NCBI RefSeq assembly: GCF_042453785.1
Contig: NC_091677.1
Coordinates: 23,127,501 to 23,191,500, forward strand
Direction: 5' to 3'
DNA from: Malus domestica
Lineage: Eukaryota > Streptophyta > Magnoliopsida > Rosales > Rosaceae
DNA length: 64,000 nt
The number at the start of each line of letters is the position of its first letter. The first letter of the stretch is position 1. Position numbers and translations under genes: made by a program. Below the pieces are notes generated by a model. The model saw only the letters and a list, made by a program, of their open reading frames with translations. It did not search any database and was not told the origin of the DNA. Positions 47,501-57,664 of the stretch are shown here, in pieces.

Positions 47501-49199
47501 ACCCCGTGGACTTCATTTTTTTGTTGGGCCCCACATTTTATCTACCTAATTATTTTTAGGCCCAATGGGTTTTATATTTTTTTCACCCACATTTTAATTT
47601 GGCCCGAAGTCCAAATAAATTAATTCAATTATAATTATAAACCTGAAGTTATATCTTTGTATATCCTTGTTGTATATTTGCTTGCATATATATTTGTGTT
47701 TGTCTGCAGGTATTATGAACTTAAAAGTTCATACTTCCGAACCCGAAGTTTCGGAAAAGTGCCATACGAACCTGAAGTTTCTTAATGCGCAACACTCATG
47801 TTGAGACCCGAAGTTCTCCATGCTTAAATCCGTTTAAACCAAACCATGTCTTAGAACCTGAATGTTCTAAATTTGTTGTTTATGGCAATTTTATTTCCTA
47901 AAACACCACTCACATTCTTGTTTCCTCCATTCAGCGTATTGTTGAACCGTAACAAGTTCGATTTCACTGACTTGGAAGTTTCGAATAGTAAACTACTTTA
48001 TGTGGATACATGACGTGAATAAGCATCCGCCATGATCCTTATTCGAAGAATTATGCCTGAAGCATATCCAATGGAAGTACCTCCCTGCTGAGGACTCCAT
48101 GACTCTTCAAATCCGTTATGGACTGTTTCAAATCATGCAAAGATGAATTTTTGCCTGAAGCAAAACATGATTGAAACTGTTACGTCCATAAATAGGTACA
48201 ATTCTCGTAGTCCATTTGTGAAGACTCATTTTGCTCCACCTAATACATTTGGCAGAGCGAAATTTGGCATGGACGGCCTATTGGCCGAACCCCATTGTTT
48301 TTTTTTTGTTTCTTTTGTGAATAATTTATTTTGTTCTCGGATTTAAGATTAGTGTTTGGATGTCACCATTATTCTCGAATAAAAGAGTTAATTAACGAAG
48401 ATTACCAAATGTGACTACAATTAACTCATGCTTAGGTATGTTTTGTGGGGAAGTTAACTGTCTGGTTCTATGCTAACTTCATACCTAATCATCCCCTGAC
48501 AACCTTTCAGGCTTATCCAACCTGATTGTGGGGCATGGCACTGCCCTATATTGTCCAATGGTATTAACTTTACCATAAAGGGAAGCCTTATACTCACTTC
48601 GTTGGAAGAACGCCCTTTTGAGCTTTAAGGATATTCGAGAGTATTATTACCATATCGAAACCAATGTAGAAAATGGAGTAAAAATTCCTTGGCATATCAC
48701 CATTTTTGCACTTCCTACGAATATAGTTAAATGCATATTCTAGAGAAGATGGAACGTTTAACGAATGGATTACATCCATTCAGCCCCATTATATGGCCGG
48801 CCAGAAGCCCGCGATTCCTAAGGAATTTTCGCTATGGATGTACGTTTGGGATATCTAGGATGATTCGTGATGCGCCGTTTTGGGCATCCTTTTACCAGAA
48901 GTAAAGAAATCATACCTGGACACGTATTATACCTTAGCACTCTCCATCTTTTTACAAAGGATTCAAATGGGACATTTGTGGATAGATTCAACCACCCTAC
49001 GGACCATTTAAATATTCTATAGTATTGGTTTATGCTTCTACACGTTTGTCACACGTGTGGTTGTTGTCCAAAAGTTGCATTCTCCACATTGGTAGCTCAG
49101 ATTAACAAGCTCAGGGCTTACCACCCTGATTATCTGATCAACTTTATTTGATTGGATAAGTTGGAGAATTTACATCGACATTTACATTGAACACTTTAA

Positions 49200-49610
49200 A
49201 TCTCGATGGATATTGCATGTCGGTTGGGTTTTTTGAAGTTGAACATCCAGTCCCATGTTCATACCCAGAATGACCTAGCAGAAGTATTCATTAAACGCCT
49301 TCAAATGATTGCGTGGTCGACTGGTCATACGTACCACAGTTCCCGACCTCTGCTTGGGGCCATGCAATATTGCAAGCAACCATGTTGGTCCGTCTGAGGC
49401 CCGTCACGACCCAACCTTATAAAGCGCGTGTCAGTTGGTTACCAGATACGAACCCGACATATTGCATCTGCGCGTCTTTGGTTGTGCGGTCTATGTGCCA
49501 TTTGCGCCGCCCTTACGTACACGAGAACAAAAGGGTCCTCAGGGAAGGATGGAAATCTATGTCGATTATGATTCTTCTTCTAATAATTGTTACTAAATAA
49601 CCTTTGACAG
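49200..49610 (+). pseudogene. Integrase remnant of copia element 2
   Basis: Codes a shifted-frame relic of the integrase catalytic core end: VHTQNDLAEVFIKRLQMIA (about 49252-49310), a SAWGHAILQATMLVRLRP block in the next frame, then a CGCAVY-type piece and YVHENK. Frames change at least twice. Further relics of RT and RNase H are seen around 50560-51190 (for example GYVFTIK near 51093). Confidence 0.8.
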
Positions 49611-51940
49611 GCGATCTCTTTACCGCTCATTTTGCGGATTGTCACTTTTATGAGCCAGTCTTCCCGTCGTTAAGGGGAGATAAGAACGTCACCATTCCTA
49701 AAGAACGACGTGAATTATCGTGGACGTCCCCACTATGTCTCATATCGATCCCAATCTAGATCGTCAGAGTTTAACCAGACACTTCCTCTGATCTAGAAAA
49801 AGTGACGAGATCACATATACCAGCTGCAAATGTGCCTGCAAAGATATGTACCAAATGTACTTCGGACCTTTGTCCTGAAAGTAGGAAAACCACAATTGTG
49901 GCCGACCCTCGTACATTGGCGGCTAGCCAATCAATCTATCTTATGCCAGAAGCATGGTAGATAACTCGGTTCAAGGATTCACCTCCCCAAAAGAGGAGGA
50001 ACGTGGCACGAATGAATCCGCCCCTTGATCTCTGTCTCAGACCTTTTCATCTCATTAGATTAAATCCGGATTACTCCCGAGACCTGAAGTTCTTGGTCCA
50101 GTATACTAGTTTGGATGAGATATGAAATTGGAATGAGATTATCATAAATGATGTTTCATTTATATGGTACTGACATAAATGAAAAGCGACGATAACGAAC
50201 CGCGTTCCATTGATTAATATCAACGTAGAACTAATTGGTCAACTAAAAGAATGAATCTATGACGAATGAGATGAATGAAATAGTGCAATATGGCACCTTG
50301 TGGCGCAAGGTTTCTCTCATACGCCATTTGATTGATTGTAGCATTACAAACGTGGTTGTAGTATCTATGGGATCGTGATATGAACCTACATGGAGTTTCC
50401 AAAGGACTTACATGTACTGATTCAAATAGTTCTAGACCACTAGAACATCCTCTTGATTCCCAAGAAGCCTTCACTTTACGGATGCAGAACTATCTGGGCG
50501 GATGTGGTATACCCGTCTAAGTGAATATTTGATCAGTTAGGGATATATGCCCCTGCGTGTATAAAATCCAAAATTGCTAGAGTTGAGCAAATTAACTCGC
50601 ATGTCGGACTATAAGGTGAATGATCTTGGGAGAACTTGACATTACCTCGACCTGAAGTTTCGAGCTAGTTTTGATGGTATTCTGGTCCACCACTCAAACT
50701 AGACCCAGAAGGTGTTACGTATGAGTATATCCCGATCATCTGTATGCTAGATGCAAATGAGACCTTTAACGGAGGGTATGGAGCATAAGGTTCCATATTG
50801 GAACGTGAGGCAGCCATATCTAAGTACCATTGGCGTTTGTTGTACTTAACTCAAATGCACTAGATCAGACATCTTATGTGCTGATAATCTTTTGGCATAA
50901 AGCAGCACTGCGCCTAAACACGCAGCCACCAAATTTGGTGTTAAAGACGTTTTTTTCCGTTACTACGGATTTAGGCTTATTCCCTATACATCTCAGAATA
51001 GATCACACCCCTTGATCTTCTGAATGATGCCTACCTTGTGGGATTCGCTAAATCAGACCGTCTATCTGATCACACAAGGTACGTTCCCGCATGGTTATGT
51101 CTTTACCATTAAGGAACACCATAATATCTTGGAGGTTAACTAGATAGACCTTTTGTTGCGAAACCTTTGAATCGTTCCAAGACTTACTATGTCTCATCAC
51201 ATGAGAGATATGGTCGAGAATTCTTGTTGAGCATATTCAAAATCCCTGCGTTTTTCATCCATCGTTGAGTCCCAACAACGATCCATGAATACAACGTTGT
51301 ATGTATCGGCCAGATCATGATACATCCAACAAGTCAACACCAAGCATATTATGTCTACATCCGCATGAGCATCAGAAGATTGAAGTCAAGCAATCCAATC
51401 CCAGATAACCTTGCTAACATCTACACGGAGTCACTACCGAAGTCTACATTTTAGAAGCTTGTCCAAGGAATTGGTATGCGTAACTTTCTCATTTGCGATG
51501 CTTGTAGTTTCATTTGGAAGTTTTGTCAAACTCAGGGGGAGTATCTAGAAGTATACTCACTTGATCTTAATGTACTCTTTTTCCCTACGATTAGGAGCAT
51601 TTTTCCCACTGGGTTTTTGCTACCTAACTAGGTTTTAACGAGGCACCCATCCTGGGCTGATCATACCCTTGTGAGCTCTTCTACTTGCGTCCAGAAGACG
51701 TATAGTTTTGACTTAATGCAACTTCTCACTTTTCTCCTTAGCCTATGAGTTTTTCTCCCACCTTGGATTTTGCCATAGCAAAGTTTTGTGAGTTTTACCA
51801 CTCCTGCATTCTTCCGTTTGTTTTGAGACTCGCATTCGCTACTTGTGCCGACTAAACGAGACAATTTCATCCACTACTTCTACATTTGCCTGAAGATCTG
51901 ATGCGCCATCTACTTGAGTATTTGCACACTCAAATGGGAG

Positions 51941-52189
51941 TGTTGTGACATATGTTCTTATCAATATGTGATTGTGTAAATCCTAAGTAGAGATAAAGTA
52001 GGAATCCTTTGGGATCTAGAAGATCTTCCCTAATATACTTTATATTACTTGGAAAGCAAGTTTATCTCATCCTAATTACTATAAATAAAGGCACAATGAC
52101 TGGTGAATTAACACACAATTCCTCAAGTCTATTATCCAATCTCTCTTCTTCTCTTTGCCGCACATCTCTGTAAAATATAGGCCACAACA
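51941..52189 (+). repeat. 3' LTR of copia element 2
   Basis: Matches the left LTR with few changes and is followed by the AAATT duplication and by an extra copy of its own last 66 bases (see next entry). Confidence 0.92.
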
Positions 52190-52260
52190 AAATTCTATTA
52201 TCCAATCTCTCTTCTTCTCTTTGCCGCACATCTCTGTAAAATATAGGCCACAACAAAATT
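52128..52260. repeat. 66-bp tandem duplication at the LTR end
   Basis: TCTATTATCCAATCTC...ACAACAAAATT occurs at 52128-52193 and again at 52194-52259. The unit includes the LTR terminus plus the AAATT target duplication, so it arose after insertion. Confidence 0.9.
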
Positions 52261-52591
52261 GTATTATTAAAGAGAGGAGCAATAATGTCAAGGCAGAATA
52301 TATTAGGGGGGAGAGGAATCTAATTTTAAATGCATAATAATTTAATAAATTATGCTAATTCCAAACTACCAAAAACAAAACAACATATTTTAAGTTTCTT
52401 TTATTTTTGACTTCTAGCACCGTCCGTTTGGTCACAAACTTGCACGGTTCGTTTTCTTTTATTTTTATCCCTATTTGCCATTTTGTCATTGAATTAACCA
52501 ATCGTCGTCGTTTCGCCTGACCTTCATTTCTCTTGCCATTGGCAGTCATGCTTGTTCACCACAGAAATAACATGCCACCCATGGCTACAAC

Positions 52592-53098
52592 CAATGTCTA
52601 AAATATCAATATTATCCTGATATTTCTATCGAAATTTTCGTGTTTTTGAATTACCTATATTTTCGATATCATCGATATTTTAGACCTTGATAGGAACTCT
52701 ATGTGGTACTAAGTCACTCATGTATCTTACCATGCAATGTATAAAGTGTAAAATATTGTACTAATTCATTATATATAAATGATTATGGTGTATTTAAACT
52801 TGTTTCATTAATTACTACATATTTTCTACACTCACAATGTTTGCTAGCTCGCTATATAATTAACTTAAATCATTTAAATCCATCATGCAATGCATTTACT
52901 TCTAATTTTTTGTGATAAACTAATAGATAATTGACTAAATAAACATCCTGCAAAGTTTCAATAAAAATTTCAAAGTTTTTCTTACAATTTCCGTAATTTT
53001 TATTTAATTTTTATCAATATCGATAATATTTCTATATTTTCATCAAAATTTTTGTGTTTTTTTACGCTCGATATTTCCGATATATATTTTAGACCTTG
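52592..53098. mobile_element. hAT-like MITE beside the reductase promoter
   Basis: Terminal inverted repeats CAATGTCTAAAATATC (left) and GATATATATTTTAGACCTTG (right, read as its complement). Flanks GCTACAAC (52584-52591) and GCTACCGC (53099-53106) suggest an old 8-bp target duplication, as made by hAT transposases. The interior is AT-rich and non-coding. A nested second inverted repeat ends near 52689 (ATCGATATTTTAGACC). It ends about 107 bases before the reductase start codon. Confidence 0.65.
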
Positions 53099-53205
53099 GC
53101 TACCGCCCATCGCCTGACCTTCACATATCCCAACGTCTCCAATCCTTTTGGAGACGACACAAACCCCGGAACCAAACAAACCCCATTTCTCCGAATCCCA
53201 CAACA

Positions 53206-55280
53206 ATGGAGTCCATCGCCGTCCTCATGCCGATCCCAATGTCCTCCTACTTGGAGCAGGAGCTCGAAAAGCGCTTCAACCTCCTCAAGCTCTGGACCGT
53301 CCCCAATAAAACCCAGTTCATCAAGGACCACTCCGCGTCCATCCGTGCCATCGTCGGCAACGCCTCCGCGGGAGCCGACGCCGAGCTCATCGCCGCTCTG
53401 CCTAAGCTGGAGATTGTTTCCAGTTTCAGCGTTGGGATCGATAAGGTCGATTTGAAGACGTGTAAGGAAAAGGGTATTCGGGTCACCAACACCCCCGACG
53501 TTTTGACCGACGACGTGGCGGACCTTGCTATTGGGCTGACGTTGGCGGTGCTGAGACGGCTGTGTGAGAGTGATCGGTATGTGAGGAGTGGGCAGTGGAA
53601 GGAGGGCGACTACAAGTTGACCACCAAGGTTTGGTTTTTTTTTTTGCTTAATTTGCATTGGATATTATTATTTTCACCTAATTGCTATTGGGTTTTGTTT
53701 GAATTTCTTATTTATATTGGTATGAATGGATATTGATTATGCTGCTTGTGATTTGAGTATGAGTTGATGCGTAATTTTTGAAGTGCGTTTATGGTAAAAT
53801 TTTCTTAACTGTTACTGTGTTGTTATTTACCATGTTGGAGGAAAAGAATGAGCAAAATGATACTTATATTGAATGGTTGAATTGGTGATTCGTGGTAAAG
53901 GTTGTTGTTAAAGGCCTGGATCGATGTTCTTTGTTCAATTTCGTCTACAAAGGCATGGACTAGTTCTTAAGAAATTTTGGAGTCAGTCAAAGGACATTTC
54001 TCAATGATAAGTGTCTTCAATCGTGGTTGTGTTCATCGAAAGCAACAACTCGGTTGCTGTGATGTATTTATGATGGCATCAACCCAGAAAATCGAAAGGG
54101 GGTGAGATGGCAGTCGGTGTTGGTCGTTTGTCCCTCTTGTTTGATTAAGTAGGTTCTTCTGTAAATGCACCGAGGCGTCCTTCTGGTGTTTTTAATTGTT
54201 TTTTTCTTAATATTGTCTGTACTGCTCGCATATGCGCCTGAAATTCGAATTTATCAATACTGTGCCAGAAAATTGGTTTGTGAAGAAATAGCATGTTCAT
54301 TCTGCATTGTTTGTCTATCTAATAAAAGAGAATGCATAATATTTTCACCGGTTGCAAAATTCTTTAACCAACATAAGATACTTTTCAAGGAGTTTAGGCA
54401 CTTTACAGTAGCTGCTTATGTGCTATGTATGAAACGAAGATTCACAAGTCAACATGTGTGTTATAGGGCAGTTTGAGTGTAATAATTTTGCAACATGTTC
54501 GTGTGATACATTGATATTTTTCGGTTCTTTACCTCCTTTGATTATTTGATATTAGAACTTTTAAAAGTTGATGAAGTTTGTATGAAATGTGAGGTTCCTG
54601 AATTCATAGGAGAACTAGCTTTTTTTCTCTTTTTCTTTCCCTGTTTTTCGTCCTGAAGTAGAGTTAAATGTCTGTCTAAAACCTTTATTTATGGATTTAA
54701 TTTTTATCCATATAGCACCTCTGTTCCCCCTCTTTTGTAATAGTTTCCCTTTCATTTTCAGTTCACTGGGAAAACTGTTGGCATCATTGGTCTCGGAAGA
54801 ATTGGCAAGGCAGTTGCAAAGAGAGCCGAGGCTTTTAGCTGCCCAATTGCTTACTTTTCCAGGACAGAAAAGCCAGATTTGAAGTTCAAATACTACCCAA
54901 GTGTTGTGGAGTTGGCCGCCAACTGTGATGTTCTAGTTGTTGCGTGCCCCTTAACTGAAGAGACCCGCCACATTATCAATCGCGAAGTCATTAATGCTTT
55001 GGGGCCAAAGGGTGTTCTCATCAACGTTGGGAGAGGCCCTCATGTTGACGAACCTGAGCTGGTATCTGCTCTGGTAGAAGGCCGGTTAGGTGGGGCAGGG
55101 CTTGACGTTTATGAGAAGGAACCAGAAGTACCTGAAGAGCTGTTTGCGCTCGAGAATGTGGTCCTCTTGCCTCATGTCGGAAGTGGCACGGTAGAAACTC
55201 GCAGTACCATGGCAGACCTTGTGATTGGGAATCTTGAGGCTCACTTCTTGAAGAAACCATTGTTGACACCAGTGGTCTAA
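53206..55280 (+). CDS. HPR2: Hydroxyphenylpyruvate / hydroxypyruvate reductase (2-hydroxyacid dehydrogenase family)
   Basis: Reduces hydroxypyruvate, glyoxylate or hydroxyphenylpyruvate with NAD(P)H; relatives serve as the cytosolic photorespiratory bypass (HPR2) or the HPPR step to hydroxyphenyl-lactate. Two exons, 53206-53628 and 54762-55280, phase 0 at the junction, give 313 residues, the usual length. Substrate domain 1-100; NAD(P)-binding GLGRIG at 151-156 followed by SRT (174-176), a pattern that favours NADPH; catalytic R232 (GRGPHVDE), E261 and H279 (LPHVGSG). No transit peptide or peroxisomal SKL tail, so cytosolic. The start gives the conserved MESI...MPMSSYLE beginning. A broken copy lies at 23027, and a MITE sits just upstream of the 5'UTR. 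Confidence 0.93.
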
Positions 55281-55595
55281 TAGCTTTTAGCATCTGGACA
55301 TGGTGACCATTGGATGTATAGCTTGATGATCTACTGCCACAAATGCCTACAATAATTGTTTGTCAATCTGAAACAAGATCGTTGATTCTAGAATTGAGGA
55401 AATGAGACTACTTGTTGAAACAGTTGATTGATGCTATTCCTCGTTAATTGTTGAAGTGGAAATCACTACATTTTTATTGGAAATCCTTGGCTTCTTGTTA
55501 TTTTTAATTTCATTTTTATGCTGAATGTACTCATAAACTTCTTCTGTTTTAAGCTTTTAAAGGATCTTATAATTTTACTATAACGATATATTTGT

Positions 55596-55688
55596 ACCCT
55601 TTTTGGCCGGTTGTGGGCGAGGAGGGATTCAAATCCCCAACACCGTGGTTCGTAGCCACATGCTGTAATCCTCTGAGGAACCGGCCCC
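55596..55688 (-). pseudogene. Plastid-derived trnR-ACG pseudogene (NUPT)
   Basis: The minus strand over 55614-55687 (74 nt) matches chloroplast tRNA-Arg(ACG) as I know it, including the anticodon arm GTGGCTACGAACCAC and the 3' flank ACAACCGGCC with AAAAGGG beyond. Changes break the D arm (CCTC opposite CAGC) and alter the B box (GATTTGAATCC), so it is not expected to work. It is a short insertion of chloroplast DNA between HPR2 and the PDI-like gene. Confidence 0.85.
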
Positions 55689-55724
55689 ACCCCGCCTCCA
55701 TGGATGAGAAATTTTGGTTAAACT

Positions 55725-55835
55725 ATACGAAGGGCAATAAAAACTAATCTGGTTTTTAACTCATTACCAATTGAAGTCAAACCTTTGACATCACACTTGT
55801 AAGCGGAAGAATACCATTATACTGTAATTTATGAA
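55725..55835 (-). mobile_element. SINE head, related to the other SINE copies
   Basis: On the minus strand, TTACAGTATAATGGTATTC followed by CTTACAAGTGTGATGTC and AAAGGTTTGACTTC repeats the tRNA-like head of the SINEs at 3499 and 16815. Downstream sequence differs, so it may be another subfamily. Ends are approximate. Confidence 0.5.
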
Positions 55836-56166
55836 ATCACAAGAGTCACATGTGTCTTTCATTCTATTAGGCTATGTAAGTGGTCAGTCATATTTAGGTA
55901 CTGAGTGGTGAGTGCCCAAGTATTATCCATAAATAAAGAGTTTTCATCACAACTAGTCCTCGGGTTACAAAACTCATAAAATTTGGGTCGATCAATGTCA
56001 TCCTTCATATAATGCTTAGGAAAAAGCTAGAAACCTTTAGCCAAAGATGATCTATATACCAACTCCTCGGGCCTATCGTTTTCCTCAGTATTCTAGTTAT
56101 AAATCACTCAGTATTCAGTATCATATCCTATCTCGAACTCGAAACTATACCATTCAGTATATATTT

Positions 56167-57623
56167 CTATAATTCATCTTTAGCGGCGTTATCCTTGGCT
56201 TTCAAATGTTTGTTGATAGTTGTAGCCACGTCCTTCAAGCTCGATTTTGTAGAAAGTTTGATCTGCACAGTGAAAACAATTTCTTGCGTAAGATGGTTAC
56301 AGAGCACAGATGAATCATAACAGAAGATTATTTGTTGTAATGACTAATTACCGGATTGCCTTTATCGTTGGCTGTGTACAGCAAGAGTGTTGGATAGTCG
56401 CTTACCTGCAGTAACAAGCAACCAAACAAATAAATAAATGAATAACAAACAATAATAACTGAGATAGCATCTCATCAACTGAAATTTTCAAGGGCAGAGA
56501 TGGTTTTCGTTGATAATGTTTCTGGGTTGTTAAATTGGTTGCGATTCACAACCTCTTCTTTCATTTATGATGTATCGGGCCATTTTCAGAGGATCGCATC
56601 AAGGATTGAAGTGTGTGATTCGTCAAGCTATTTGAAACAAAAAACACAACCAGCAGATCTTCAAAGTGTTCCTGCAGAGCTTTAACGTAAATGCTCTAGC
56701 TTATCCCATGTCCAAGGTCATGGATTACATGAAAGCTAGGTTTTCATCCCAATATCATGAAACAAAATTATGATGCCGAAAATAACACTCACTTGCAGTT
56801 TTGGATGTTCATTTGCAGACGCATCTATTCTTGCGAAGAGTAGATTATCCACACTTTTAAAGTGCTTAGCCAACTTCTCTACATGCTTGGCAGTGGTCTC
56901 ACAGGTGATGCACCATGGTGTGTATACCTGTTCCATAGCAAGGATGGTATTTTTTATACGCATGATCAAAATAATCACTCCATATAAAAATTCTAAAACC
57001 ACGATAACTTGCTATACAACTAGAAACTTAAATAGTAGTTTTACCTTGAATATCGAACGCAACACAACAACTTATAGGCCGGTTTTAGTACTAATAATGT
57101 AATTATTTTATATATTTACATGTAGATACATGTCATTTCTTCTTCATTTATTGATTTCATATGTTTTGGAAAATTGATGAACTGAATAAACGACTTTCAA
57201 CTTAAATTTTCACTACGTTTTTTCATGCAGTTGCTATTACTATTGATTTAATAGTGTGATTTTCATATGAAGTGCAATGTGGGTTTGCAATTGAGGTTTC
57301 TAGATTCATGACTAGTTCAATATTTAGTTTGAGTTATCTTTTCTAGATTCTTTAATTTTGAATGTTCCATTCTTTTGTTTGAGTTGTTGAAAAACAGAAG
57401 TGAAAAATTACAGCAAAGAGTCTGTTATGGATTCAATTGGAACTAAATGTGCTAATTTGTGGTTAACAGACTGTCACCCTTTTGTTAGTTTGTTCTTTCT
57501 TGTTAGTTAGTTCATTTTGTGTGCATGTCTATATAAATTGACGTCCTATTCCTGCATAAGATAGGCTTGAACCTCAAAGTTGGTTCATAAACAAAGAAAA
57601 TCCTTCACTTAATTAAATTTTAT

Positions 57624-57664
<41 letters not shown>

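Larger units (their letters stand above)
45908..52189 (+). mobile_element. Ty1/copia LTR retrotransposon 2, heavily decayed
   Basis: Two 249-bp LTRs (45908-46156 and 51941-52189) with extended inverted ends TGTTGTG...CACAACA. Target duplication AAATT is on both sides (45903-45907 and 52190-52194). CGTTATCAGCACG directly after the left LTR is a copia-type primer site. The interior (5.8 kb) keeps only scraps of pol in the order integrase, RT, RNase H. The LTRs remain alike while the interior is badly broken, so the element may have been copied in trans when already defective. Confidence 0.9.
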
